Assembly: GCF_004011695.2 (NCBI RefSeq)
Contig: NC_082405.1
Coordinates: forward strand, 2,603,001-2,667,000
DNA length: 64,000 nucleotides
Origin: Ascochyta rabiei
Taxonomy: Eukaryota; Ascomycota; Dothideomycetes; Pleosporales; Didymellaceae
Direction of reading: 5' to 3'
Shown: positions 13,201-24,521 of the stretch, one piece after another
How the letters are laid out: the number at the start of each line of letters is the position of its first letter
Numbering within the stretch: the stretch's first letter is position 1
The notes under the pieces: generated by a model
The model's input: only the letters and a program-made list of their open reading frames with translations
The model's database searches: none
What the model was told of the DNA's origin: nothing
Made by a program: the position numbers and the translations under genes

Positions 13201-14171
13201 CAGTATCGCAACCTTTCGCCCGCTCACCTTCACCGAGCACGATTGCCCCGAAACCAAACGACGATTCGTTCAAGGCTCCAATCTCCCTTCACACAGATGT
13301 AGTTGTCACGCTTCGGTCCATCAACTTGGGTGTCTATCCTGGCACCTTCCTCGACAACGTAGTCCTTATGCTTGAAGCTGGTGACATGCAGGCGCGCTTC
13401 GCAGTAGCTCTCGAAACCCCAAAGATCCACTCCAGCCTGAGTATGACCCTGGGCCAGCTCTCGGTTGCCTTTTCCTCGATTCCGTCTCCCAAGAAGAGCA
13501 AGCCTGTTGCCGATCTCACTGTTGAAGATGTAGTCGAAAGCGCAAGGTCTGCGCGTGGCGGCACAATTCTAAGGGTACCTAGGGTTATAGCCACAATGCA
13601 CACCTGGCAGGCTCCGAAGAACAACCACATTGACTACGTGTTCAAGAGCAGCTTAGAAGGAAAGGTGGATGTCGGTTGGAACTACTCCCGCATCAGCCAC
13701 ATCCGCCAAATGTGGACCAACCATTCGCGAACTCTGGCTGGTCGGCTGGGTAAACCGCTTCCAGAAAGTAACATCAAAATCAGCACCTCACAACCCCTCG
13801 AAGTCCCTCCCAACTACGGCCAACACGACACGGAAACCACGGCCAACACCACTGCAAACGAAGCGGCGACCCGCACCCGCGCCCTCAGCGTCTCTACAGG
13901 TCCGAATCCAAACAACCCAGACTCTGAGCAAGAGAAGATCACCGCTGTTGTCAACGTACCGCAGTCCAAATACGAGTACACACCCCTCGAGCCGTCCATC
14001 ATCGAGACACCACAGCTGAGGGATATGGGAGAGGCGACACCGCCGCTGGAGTGGATCGGATTGCATCGGGATCGACTGCCGAACGTCACGCATCAGATTG
14101 TGATAGTCACCTTGTTGGAGGTAGCCAGAGAGGTCGAGGACGCCTATGAGCGAATTCTCGGCAGTTCGTAA
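4238..14171 (+). CDS. csf1: Csf1, bridge-like lipid transfer protein (BLTP1 family)
   Basis: Exon 1 is 4238-4290, a GT-AG intron spans 4291-4345, and exon 2 runs 4346-14171 without interruption, giving 3292 residues. The small first exon supplies MAGGIVAEPLNPRDGFNW, and the splice completes a Trp codon. An N-terminal membrane anchor follows (VELLICGILTVFFFFYFNRL), then the conserved Csf1 start with DITGLQISPLGGRIFFKD. The rest is a very long beta-rich protein interrupted by disordered basic or Ser-rich loops, as expected of the repeating-groove lipid transfer proteins. Csf1 and human BLTP1 (KIAA1109) sit at ER contact sites and carry phospholipids between membranes; yeast csf1 mutants ferment poorly in the cold. 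The length matches fungal orthologues. A GTG in frame at 4347 is not the start. Confidence 0.97.
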
Positions 14172-14299
14172 GGGCAAAGGGAAACAGGAGCGGACGAGCA
14201 AGGGTTGAGAGTGTGTATACATGCTACGGCGTTCCAGGTCAAACAAGGACTGCATTTGTGGCGCTTGGGTCTAGAGTTTAGCATACATGTGTATGTACA

Positions 14300-14334
14300 T
14301 TATTATTGTTGTTGTTGTTGTTATGGTTGTTGTT
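14300..14334 (+). repeat. Imperfect (GTT)n / (ATT)n microsatellite
   Basis: A run of ATT then GTT triplets with one interruption, in the 3' flank of csf1. Confidence 0.9.
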
Positions 14335-14582
14335 CACAATAGATATCTCTGCATTATACAGATCATGTTGCAACCCCCCCCCCCAATCCTTCTCTCATCA
14401 CGGGTCAACATGCCGATGTACATACATGACGTCCGATCCTTCTCAACATACATCCCTCCTCCATACGACAGGTCTCGCGCGCCACCATGTCCACGGATCG
14501 CCTTCACATGTAGTAAAAAAAAGAATATTTCTTTCTTTCCTTTTAGAGCGTTATGGTCTTTAGGAGAGATAAAGTAGTCTAG

Positions 14583-14616
14583 TAGATAGATAGATAGATA
14601 AATAGATAAATAGATA
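14583..14616 (+). repeat. (TAGA)n tetranucleotide microsatellite
   Basis: Repeated TAGA/TAAA units with two A-insertion variants, in the csf1-medA intergenic region. Confidence 0.95.
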
Positions 14617-16065
14617 ACACCAAATAAACTCCACACATAAAACATCACCAGCCCACACAACAAGCTAAATCCCCAACGCTCCAGCTGCACACCATCGCCA
14701 GAGTTAAAAGCAAGGGTCTGTAGTGCTAAATACCCCCCCTGTCCTGTCTTGTGGCGCTTAGTGCTGCCTAGTGGTATACCCAGATACTGCGTCCTGTAGC
14801 AAGAGAGTAATTATAGCTATGTGCAGGCTATGTAGTAACTCACTACTTGCTAGTCCCAGCTTGACAGGATGTGGGGGTGGGCTGGTGAGAGACTAGAGTG
14901 TGGAGATGGATTGCGCGAAAGGGTTTTTGGAGAGGAGGTTGTGTCGCCACTCCGGTACTCGACTAGCCTGGGGTAGCACGGCGCGTTTCCGGCACCTGTG
15001 GGGCGAGGCAGGTGATTGGGGTTTTGCAGGGACGGAGGTTGATGGGGGTGAGGGGCGCCCTTGAGGGCGAGGGTGTGTGGTCGTTTGTGAGAGACAATAA
15101 AGGTGCTGCGGCTGCCTAGCCCGCTACTTACATCAGTAGGGTGCTGGCGCGAGCTGGTAGGACGTGGGGTGCGGGTTGCGGCGTGCAGGCAGCAGGCGAT
15201 AGTGCCGTACCTTTGTCTTATTTGTGGTGTAGTTTGCATGTATGCTCTAAGCTCTGTAAAACGGTGCTGAGGCTTTGTGCAATAGGGGCCAGGCGTGTGA
15301 GGAAAAGAGGTATGATCGATGGCTCGAGATTGCATCAACTATACGGTACCGCCAATAGGATAAAGAAAGGGGAATCTCAGTAGACAGTGAACGAAACAAC
15401 ACCAACCTCCATCCGCTCTGAAAGAATGGCCACCGCCCTGGGTATGCAGATGGGATCTAAATAAATGCATGAGAAGAAAGCGATGCGTAACGTTGATAAA
15501 GAACGAGAAGATGATTCCAAGCGCCTCCAACGCTATGAAAAGACGAATCCATGCAGCCTCTGAGGCTTCAACCGAAAACCATCCAACGCCTCAATAATGC
15601 AATTCTTGTCCCAAGCGTGCTGCGCAGCCGTGAAGTGGATGCTCGCCAGTATCACACGGCGGGAAGCTTGTACGCCGTGACCGTATAGATGCATGAAAGC
15701 CTGATGACATATATTGGAAAGAAAAGACCAAGCTTTAGAACGCCGTCTTCCGGGGTATCGTGTGTTATGCTGTCCAGGACCTGATAGGAAAGTGAGTCGC
15801 CACAGAGTTCAAAGGTGACTGTTACGGATGGGCGCGAGAGATTGGCAGCGCAAGAATCCGTCTCGAGCGAGGAGGACCGAGTTGCGAAGGGTTTGCGCAT
15901 CGCCCGGGTACTGATTGAAGGTGGTGTACGGGAATCCAAATGCGGTTAGTCCACAGCGGTCCGCATGATCGATGACTGGATCAGCCGACATGCGTGCCCA
16001 CCCACCACTCACCGCCATCATGGTGACATCAAGTGTACGGTGCTGGGTTCTTCGCCCTCTTCTCC

Positions 16066-18319
16066 CTACACCCTCGTCGTACGGTGTCCATATTGCTGGT
16101 AAGCGTCGTCTGCCGACATCTGGCTGATATCAGGTGCACCATCTGAGCGAAGTGCTTGTGAGCCAGATGGCACACCGGCTACCGCGGAGCTGTTGAGATA
16201 GCCATAGTCCCAGGACCCACGTCCTCCTTGTGTCAGGGTGGATGGATAATGCGACATCTGATGAGATCCTGGGCCCCATTGAGTCATGCTCTGTACTGAA
16301 GGGGTTCTCTGCGGGGTAGGCATGCCATGACCCGATGATGCCTCCAAGCCTGCTGACATCTTGAAGTTGGGTGACAAGCTTGTGGATGTCATGCTGGGCG
16401 TGTAGGTGGCCGAGACAACTGAGGAAGAAACCGATCGCGGGGAAGTATGCCGATGCATACTGCCAGAAGCATAGGCAAGCCCGCTTGAGCCGTAGGAAGA
16501 CGCCGAAGCGATGGGGAGTGATCCAGCGCCGGCCGTTGAGGCGTAGCTTGCAGACTACAGCATGTCAGCTTTCCTCGCTTGCGCTGTGACGAGGCGACCT
16601 ACGTATTTGCTGATGATCTTCTTCAAAGCATGAGAGAGTACCTTCCAGGCGAAGACCTTGACGTCCTTTTCAATGTTGCGCGGTTTAGGCGTTGGAAAGC
16701 CCATGATGACCTTGAAGAACTCCTCGCTGTCCGCCTTTGCCTTGGACACGGTGAGCGGCCGAAATCCCTCCAGGTTGCGTCGAATGCGGTTCTTCTCTTC
16801 GACCGTGAAGCGGACGTTGACCAGCTGTTCGAGCAGGTATATCGTATCCACACTGGTGATGTAGTATTCGTCCTTGTCCTCCCACCAGATGCAGCTCACG
16901 CAGATGCTTCGTGTTGGACGAGCTTCAGGCGTGATGGGTGCGAACGTGGCGGAGATGGTACTGCCGTGCTGTGATCTTTCAAACTGTACCAGGCGTCGTT
17001 TCGCGTCGATTTCTTCCTGCGACCAATCTTCACTCATCTTATCGAGGTCGCCTTCGATCTTCAAGATGGCTTTTGTCTGATACATGGAGTATGGGTTGAA
17101 GGGCTGGCCGTTCGAGGGGCCCCCGCTCTGTGCAATCGACGTCGCTCGAACCAGCACGGGAGCCGAGAGCGTGGACGGCGATGGCAGAACGTTCAGACCT
17201 GATGGAGTCGCATTCAGGGAGCTTGGGCTACGCGTGGGCTGCACAAGAGAGCTGTAGTGACTGTAGGACTGAAGCCCAGGCGACATGTGTGGAGGCTTCA
17301 GATCGCCTTGGCCCATGCTTGGAACCGCATACAGACCTTTCTGTGACAGCTGAGAAGAGTAGGTGCTGCTCCTGCTCATGTCGTATGCTCCCGTCGGACC
17401 ATATCCGGCAGAGAGTGAGGTCTGCGCCGGCAGAGGCGATAGCTGTGCTGCCGAGTAAGCTCCGGATATCGAGCGCGGTTTGGCGTGGAACCGGAGCGTG
17501 TTCTGCCGCTTTGCGGCTATGGTGTCGAAGTCCTGCTCATCGGCAAACTCGGTGGAGTACCTTCTTTTCTTGGAGTAGGCGGGAGCAGACTGATAGGCAA
17601 GATTGGGGGACATGTCGGTGAATGTGAACTTGCCGGCATCTGCCTGGTGGCAAAGTTGGCCATCTTTGTCCATCTGTAACCTCAGCATCATGGTGGGATC
17701 CCACGAGTTCGTCAAGGGAAAAGGAGGGACCTCTACGCTGAGGACGTAGTTGTACCAGTCATCATCGTAGTCCACCTTTTGCAGTCCCGCGACGCAGGCC
17801 TTCTTGCCAAACATGAGGATAAAGGTGTACTGTTCTGCAGCAAGGTCGTAATTCGTTCGGATTTGGAGACTGACTGTGGATCCAGCGGTGCCTTGGGTAG
17901 GCGTAACGTAGCCCGTGATTTCCGTTTCCGTGCTTGTTTGTGAGGCGGGATGACGAGACCTTGCATCGATAAATGAGGTTGGAGGCAGAAGATCGCCCGG
18001 GCCGCGTGACTCGTACGTGGAGCTAGGGATATAAGGCATCTCTGCGTTCGAGTGCCCATGGACTAGACGCGTGGACGCGTCCGTGTAGGGTGAGGTGAAT
18101 GATGGCTGTGCAATGCCAGGGTAGCTCGAAACCTGATTCGATCTTGTGGCTTCGGCGTCTAGAGGGGGCCGCGGTCAGCAAACCTTGCTAGCACTTCTCA
18201 CGTGGCACCCTCAAAGGGTCCATCGGATCCAAAGCATGGCAGCTGCCATTCCCATCCATCAGATGAGCGATCGTCCACTTACCATACACATATTGCTGGC
18301 CCTTGCCGTATTCGGACAT
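16066..18319 (-). CDS. medA: Medusa (MedA-type) developmental transcriptional regulator
   Basis: Coding exons read 18283-18319 (from the first usable ATG), 16603-18158 and 16066-16554, with introns of 124 and 48 bp; this gives 693 residues. The frame stays open upstream to an acceptor at 18455-18456, so the true start may lie in an earlier exon. The C-terminal half holds the conserved Medusa block: SVDTIYLLEQLVNVRFTVEE, then RRNLEGFRPLTVSKAK and GFPTPKPRNIEKDVKVF, ending in HALKKIISKY just before the last intron. An earlier conserved region (IRTNYDLAAEQYTFILMFGK) resembles an immunoglobulin-like fold. The flanks are Ser/Gln/Tyr-rich and disordered. In Aspergillus, MedA governs conidiophore development, adherence and virulence in the nucleus. 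The gene follows an unusually long non-coding stretch. Confidence 0.93.
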
Positions 18320-18449
18320 GGACAAAACGCTGGTGCCCAAGGCAGAGTGGATACCCGGAAGGCTGCTCCTGAAGCCTTGACCGTAGTGAGCCAGGTATTG
18401 GTCAGCGGTATCCGATGCGGGGCCTTGCGAGAAGGGCACACCGAAGCTA

Positions 18450-18518
18450 TCAGGCTATTCCATGGAGCGTCAGTGATTTGTAGGTTCCTGTCCAGGTCCA
18501 ACGCAGCGGTACACCCAT
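18450..18518 (-). other. Candidate upstream ORF in the medA leader
   Basis: An ATG at 18518 opens a 22-codon frame ending in TGA at 18450. It lies just upstream of the first medA exon recognised and crosses its proposed splice acceptor, so it exists only in unspliced leader. Whether it is translated is unknown. Confidence 0.3.
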
Positions 18519-19570
18519 GTTGGGCGGGGTGGGGTGTCTGAAGGCAGAGGCAGCTTGCGACGGCAATGATGAGACGTACCTGATAGCTAGGCTGGATGGT
18601 ACAGGCCAGTTTGGCGGCCTCCTAGAGCTTCTAGGAGAAGATGCAAGCGTGGTTCTTGGTGTTGTGGTGATGTGCACCAGGGGGTTGTCCAAGCGCGGCG
18701 GAAGCGAGACGAAGCGTAGGCACGAATCAAGGAAGCAGGTAGGTCTGCGACAGAGCGCTGTGACGAGTTGGCTCGTCGGCTTGCCGTGACAAGGACAAGA
18801 GTTGGATTCGAAGACAGTGAGAGTGGGCCTTGTGACCAGAGAGGTGGACGGAAGAAGGAGAGGCAGAGACAGAGGATCAAGATGTTTGGATGGCGGATTC
18901 ATTCGGGAATCAGGGGAACTTTGAATGTCGCTGTCCTAGACGGTAAGTTCTGTTCTTCGCCTAGCGTAGCCTGGATCATAACAGAGCTGTCGTGCCGAAA
19001 GAGGGAAAGAGAAGCGTGGTGCTGGTAGCAGGCAAGACTTGATTCAGAGCCAATGCCAGGACCTGAAATGAGGGTGAGTTCCTGAGGGTGAGATGTCGCA
19101 TAGTACGACCCGGATTTCGAAGTGACAGCCGTTTTGACTTACCTGGCAGACAAAGAGAAGGAAACCGGGCCGGGGGCTGGCCAGAGTGGTAGAGGCTAGG
19201 CAGCCTTACGGTGGGAGAGGACAGGCAAACGGATGGATGATGAAGCTTTGATAGTGGAGTAGGCGAGTGTTAACAGCGGGCAAGTAGGGCAAGTGTGAGA
19301 GGCTGCGAGGCAACCCAAGCCAACGGTAAGGGGTGAGATTGGCCAGCGTAGAAGACAGAAGAGAGGCGGCAATGCAAGGACCAGCGTGCCCAGTGGAGTC
19401 TGGGGGGTTGAATGAGTCTTGGTGATTACCGGGCCCGGCAGGGTGGTAGCCTAGTGGAGGAGCCAGTGCAGAAGCACGCCCCTTGAAGTGCTAGAGCTCC
19501 TGCCGTTGAGCACTACGTAGTGCAAAGGCCTGACGAGCCTGGATGGCTAGGTCAGTGTGGCCACGGTAGA

Positions 19571-19635
19571 GGGAGGGGAGGGGAGGGGAGGAGAGGCGAG
19601 GAGAGGCGAGGAGAGGCGAGGCGAGGCGAGGCGAG
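19571..19635 (+). repeat. Purine-rich G-rich tandem tract
   Basis: GGGGA units pass into a run of GAGGC/GAGAGGC units; almost all bases on the plus strand are purines. Confidence 0.9.
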
Positions 19636-20225
19636 TGGGTTGGCTGTTTTGGTGCAGTGTATAGGCTGGTGGGCTGAAGACGTGGTTGGGGGGTCAAGCG
19701 GAGATGCAGGGTGGCGTTTGGGTGGTCGATGTGGTCAGACAGCTGTGGCTGCGAGCAATGAGTAGGCGAGACAGCTCTAGAATGCAAAGCCCGAGCAACG
19801 AGACGATGCGGTCCGAGGTTGCTGAGAGCGTACGGTGCCTGAGTCGTACAGTGGGGTTCTAAGACCTCAGCAATGGAAGGAAGCGCGGAAGTGGAGGAGC
19901 GGGGCCAATGCGTCAAGACACAATCCGTGAGGCGTCCAATGTGGAGGGAAGCGTGATTGTGCAGTGAATGCAAAGGAAGCGTGAGAGGGCGGATGGGTGG
20001 GCACTGCAGGCGAGGGGGATATGGGTGAGGTGGAAGGGGGTAGGTAGCAGCGAGGCCTGCGGCTGTGGAGTGAGGTGAGCACAGCAAGAGGACGAATGCG
20101 CAGCGCGGCCGAAGCGTGGACGAAGTTATACATGGCGGACAGCTCAGCAGCTCAGCAGCTCGGCAGCTCAGCAGCGTCTACACGGCCTCCACCGTCGACG
20201 TCTGTCAGGGCGCGTGCACAGACAG

Positions 20226-20270
20226 ACGGGCGAGATGACGGGCGAGATGACGAGCGAGATGACGGGAGAT
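20226..20270 (+). repeat. 12-bp tandem repeat, about four copies
   Basis: Units of the form ACGGGCGAGATG recur three times, followed by a shortened copy. Confidence 0.9.
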
Positions 20271-20603
20271 GGGCTGCCATGAGCAGCCAATGCACGGCAT
20301 TTGTGCGCAGCGGCGCGTCCGGGCGCCAGAGCGGCAGAGCGCCGTGTTGATGGCAGCACCGTGCAAAGGGAGGCCGGCGACGGAGTGTGGTGAGCGATGA
20401 GATGGGCTGGCGCGGGTGAAGCGAGCGAGCGGGCTGCTATTCCTGGAGTGGCTTGCAGCCAACCTTAATCGACATCCCTGTCGCCGTCTGCCCGTCTGCC
20501 CGTCTCGCCCTCTCGCCCTGGCCGTGTGCGCATCGCCCAGAAGCCAGGCCCACCAGCCTCATCCAGCTCCTCCCGCTCTGCAGCTGCTCCTGGCCGTGGC
20601 AAC

Positions 20604-20640
20604 GACCCTGAACGTGACCCTGAACGTGACCCTGAACGCG
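20604..20640 (+). repeat. 12-bp tandem repeat, three copies
   Basis: Units of the form GACCCTGAACGT repeat three times; the last copy ends in a variant. Confidence 0.9.
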
Positions 20641-20928
20641 ATACCCACCGCAGCCCAGCAAAGGGAGCCGTGTCTGTCCTACGTGGGCGCGTTTCGCTTT
20701 CCTCGAGAGGCAGCCCATGCACGGGTGGCATGGACTCTCCCCTGCGCTGCACGCTCTTTCCTCGCTCGCGCATCGCTCCTGCCACCCGCGGAGGGTGGAG
20801 GGTCTGTTTGCCTCTCACACCCACGTCGGCGTGGTCGGTGGTCGGAGGGGGAGAAGCAATGACGCCCCTCCGCCTCCGCCTCCGCCCTCCGCCCCCGCCC
20901 TCCGCCCTCCCTCCGGCGCGCGCCATGT

Positions 20929-21040
20929 GAGAGGCAGAGAGGTGGAGAGGCCGAGCGGCCGAGAGGCAGAGTGGCAGAGAGGCCGAGTGGCAGAGTGGCA
21001 GAGAGGCCGAGTGGCAGAGAGGCCGAGTGGCAGAGAGCCA
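20929..21040 (+). repeat. 8-bp tandem array, 14 units
   Basis: The stretch divides exactly into fourteen 8-bp units that are variants of GAGAGGCC and GAGTGGCA, with no spacing errors. The two variants alternate in places, making a 16-bp higher-order pattern. Confidence 0.95.
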
Positions 21041-21292
21041 ACGACCGAGGACGAGGCTGACTCTCGTTGTACCTACCCACTGACCCAGCACGGTGCGCGG
21101 GGACGGCGCTCCCGCCAATTGCCCGCTGCCGTCTGCCGTCCACTCCACACGCCCACTCCACTCCAACTCCACTCCACACGCACCCTCCCGCCCCGTGAGC
21201 CGGGCCGTGCGCCGTGCGTTTGCAGTGCGAGCCGGCTCCAGAGAAGAGAGAGATTCCCTTGCACGCGCACACACGCCCTCCCCGGCACTGCG

Positions 21293-21334
21293 CGCGATGG
21301 AGTGCGCGATGGAGTGGGCGATGGAGTGGGCAAC
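21293..21334 (+). repeat. 12-bp tandem repeat, about three copies
   Basis: GCGATGGAGTGG-type units repeat three times with single-base changes. Confidence 0.85.
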
Positions 21335-21888
21335 GGTATTCTTAGCACGCTGATGCCCTGCCCCTCCACCCTCTTGCCCCAAACGGGACCGTGGGCGGTT
21401 TGCCTGCGGCTGTGTCGCGCAAGAGTCAGCCGCCCCACTCCAGAGGCAGGCCATCAACACCTCAGCACGCTTGCGCAATCTGCCAGAGACGCCCCTCCAC
21501 TCCACAACCCGGAGGCCCACCCAAACACCATCACCACCTTCCCCCCTGCGTGGTAGCCTTCGGGCCACAAGCAAACGCCGTGCCAACAACGGTGGCCGCC
21601 ATCGACGATCCACTGGCAAACGAACCTCTGCACTGTGCAGCCCCAACCCATGACGTCACAAGGAAGGGGTGCACTCGCTGTACATAGCATGCCAGTCATC
21701 TCCGTGGCCAATAACTCAACCGCTCCCTCAGCGTTGCCTGCTCATCCCTAGTCTCGACAATCCCTCTTCCTTCACCGGCTCCCGCTGCACTCTCTCCTCC
21801 GACGTCACCATCCCGCTTGGGTCTGAAGGATCCATGCAGCCGGCGCGCAGACAGAGGGTCCGACCATCTTGCGCTTCTCGCCCACTTC

Positions 21889-21930
21889 GTGCCGCCTGCC
21901 GCCTGCCGCCTGCCGCCTGCCGCCTGCCGC
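21889..21930 (+). repeat. 7-bp (CTGCCGC)n tandem repeat
   Basis: Consecutive CTGCCGC heptamers, followed by a short AGAAGC hexamer run at about 21950-21970. Confidence 0.92.
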
Positions 21931-24131
21931 GTTCCGCGTGCAGAAGCAGAAGCAGAAGCAGAAGCAGAAAGCCCAACATCAATCAAAGGGAGCAAACGCC
22001 CGCTCCAACACCCACGGCGGCATCAGCCAAACAGACGCCGAAGCTGTACCACGCCCAACTTCACGCTTGCTCTAGTCGCATGCCCATCTGCTCTTCTCTC
22101 TACGCTTGTTCGAAATGAGCTCCAAACTGCTGTGACTACCCAAAGTGGACTGCTATGCGTCTTGCGTCCAAGTGTGCAATCACGGCCCTTCAAACGGCAG
22201 TCTGGCTATGCTTCCATTCCATCTCACGCACATCCCGCTCTCCAGATGGCTTTCAAGCAAATCCTCATGCCTTGGAGTCGCGGCCATGCCTACTCTCCGG
22301 CCGCCCGTCCATGGCCAGGGTTCGCAATCTACAAGGGACCCGCGCCATGGCGCCGGGAATCGTCACCAACATAGGAAACGTGCTTGGTGGACACGGACTG
22401 CACACAGACAGCTCAACGCTGCAAGCACCCGTCATGGCCCTCATCAGGGACGCGACAAGGCCGCTGGCCGTTGATGGACACGCTGACACCAAAACGGGGC
22501 TCCTCTCCTTGTCGCCCTTCAGTCGCAGTGCCAGCAGATCGTCTGTGCAACCCCCATCAGCTGCATTGGTGCTCGCCATGACTGCGAGGCGCCGTTGATT
22601 TTGGCCTTGGTTCCACAGACGAAACGCAGTTCCTTTTGATCGTTACATCTGCTACACCCAAACGGGTTTTGCCTGCTTCAGCTCATCCACCACTTCTCTT
22701 CCCCTACCCTGACCTCGGCCAACACCACTTCGAGTTCCCATGCCGAGCGTGACATGTGCTCCATTTGCGTGCAAGCGCCGGCAACCATTCAATGCGCCCT
22801 CCACTTGACCTACTATCCGCCACTGCACCCAACAGCTTCTGCTCACGACGCTCCCCACAGACTTGCTTCTTCCGATCGACCGTCTGCAAGTCCCCATCGC
22901 TTCGCCGACACCTGGCAGGTCCAAAGACGAACCAGGCTGAGTTCCATTGGCCCTCGTCATCCCACATTCCTGCCTCGGTCAAGGCCGAGAGAGTCGTGGC
23001 GCGTGTCGGCTTACCACTAGTCCCTCAAGACCCGGTTGCTGGGTACTTCGTGCAGTCTGTACCACCACCTCTCACCTAGCTCCGTGACACGCAAGGGTGA
23101 TATTCCAGCTACCTGGGACCGGGTTGTTCGATGAGCCGGAAACGCCGTTGTGGGGAAAAGGATCGTTCTTTGATCATGCAGCTACACGGCTAACCTGCAT
23201 GCGCTAGGTCAAGTTCCGAATCACCGGCCAGCGATGGCAACCAAGTCTTCCGCTTCACGTCCGAGCAAGTACGCTGACCGATAAGGCAGTCCCTAACGCG
23301 CCGCAAAGCTTGGTCCCAGGGTACGCGCTCATCACGTCAAGGCATCGCCTCCCTCCATGCTCACCACGCGCCAATACAAGACACCCATCTCCTAATGACC
23401 CCAGTGCAACACCAACACCAGCTCTGTTTCACACAACGCTTTGTCTCCCTCGACCAACGACGGTTGTCAGGCAGGCTACCTCCTTGCATCCGGCGGGAGT
23501 CGGCAAGTGATGCCTTTGGTATCACAGTCCAGCGCATCCTCTACCCTGACCTCACGTGATCAGCACCGCATAGCGCAGCTACAAGCATTCCTTGGTAAGC
23601 CATTGACGATATCGACCACGCCAAACGAGTACAGAGCACAGTCTCCCACCACGCCTACAAAGAGCCGAGTTGGGTGCTCGAGCGAAGAATGCAAGTCCAA
23701 TGGATGGGGGAAAGTGTGTTTGAGATTTGAATGCACGCCGTACCACTCGATGCTTTGATCTACCGTCGTGAACGCCTTGCTCGATCCAGAGCCATCAACG
23801 CCACCGTTCGCAGCCTGCCGCCCAGATTCCCTCTCCCCTCCACCTAGCTGCTATGCCAAAGATGCGCTGGCAACGCTGCACCGACGCCGTCCCAATGCCT
23901 TGCCTAGCCTATGCAGTCCTGACACTTTGCACTCACACACTGAGATGCCATACGTGAAGAGAAGAGGAAGAGAAGAGAAGAGAAACTTACCCTATTGCTT
24001 AGTAACAGGAGTAGGTATTTTAGATATCCGCTGGCGTTCTAGGGTCGCTTGAGTGGTGCGTTGATGTAATGCGTGACTAGACAGCTTCTTTATCCATCCA
24101 TCTATCCATCCATCAGCACAAGTAAGATAAG

Positions 24132-24165
24132 GAAGAAGAAGAAGAAGAAGAAGAAGAAGAAGAAG
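24132..24165 (+). repeat. (GAA)n microsatellite
   Basis: An uninterrupted run of about eleven GAA triplets in the 3' flank of the coiled-coil gene. Confidence 0.95.
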
Positions 24166-24285
24166 CGTTGAAGTATAGGTATGCCATTACGATCATTATC
24201 CACAGCATGAATTCAATCCATCTCCCGTCGTGCCATCATGCAGAAATGCCGTCTCGTCATTAGCCAAAGCGGGAAAACGCAACCA

Positions 24286-24380
24286 AAGCGCAACAGAACA
24301 GAACAAACAAACCAGAACAGACAACCCAGAACAGAACATGACAAGACAAGACAAGACAAGACACAACAAAACAAGACATG
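24286..24380 (+). repeat. CAGAA/ACAAG-type pentanucleotide-rich tract
   Basis: Imperfect CAGAA units pass into several perfect ACAAG units. It probably lies in the 3' untranslated region of the coiled-coil gene. Confidence 0.85.
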
Positions 24381-24521
24381 ACTAGACGATAGCCAGTCTG
24401 GTCATCCAAACATCCGACCAGCACCATCTTACGCTCACTCACGCAACGACGAAAACCGGACGGGGTATAATGCCACACAGCGCAAAAACAAAACACAATC
24501 TGTACACTCTCCTCCAACGCT

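Larger units (their letters stand above)
14172..16065. other. Intergenic region between convergent csf1 and medA
   Basis: About 1.9 kb with no supported gene. It holds the csf1 3' end, GTT and GATA microsatellites, a short poly-C run near 14374-14384 and, toward 16065, the presumed 3' untranslated region of medA. Small minus-strand ORFs at 15652-16021 resemble no family. Confidence 0.5.
18519..24521. other. About 6 kb without a supported gene: medA leader/promoter and flank of the coiled-coil gene
   Basis: Many ORFs of 60-390 codons occur on both strands, but they are low complexity, overlap each other in several frames and show no domain or consistent splice structure. The stretch carries short tandem repeats of 7-, 8- and 12-bp units between 19.5 and 22 kb. 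The left part is presumably medA 5' leader and promoter. The right end, from about 24.0 kb, is the 3' flank of the coiled-coil gene. Confidence 0.55.

Noticed and set aside
15652..16021. Small minus ORFs 3' of medA
   Set aside because: No start context, domain or splice structure; most likely medA 3' untranslated region.
20465..21646. 393-codon minus-strand ORF in the region upstream of medA
   Set aside because: Composition follows the underlying GC-rich tandem repeats, it overlaps a 279-codon ORF on the other strand, and shows no domain. Chance frame in repeat DNA.
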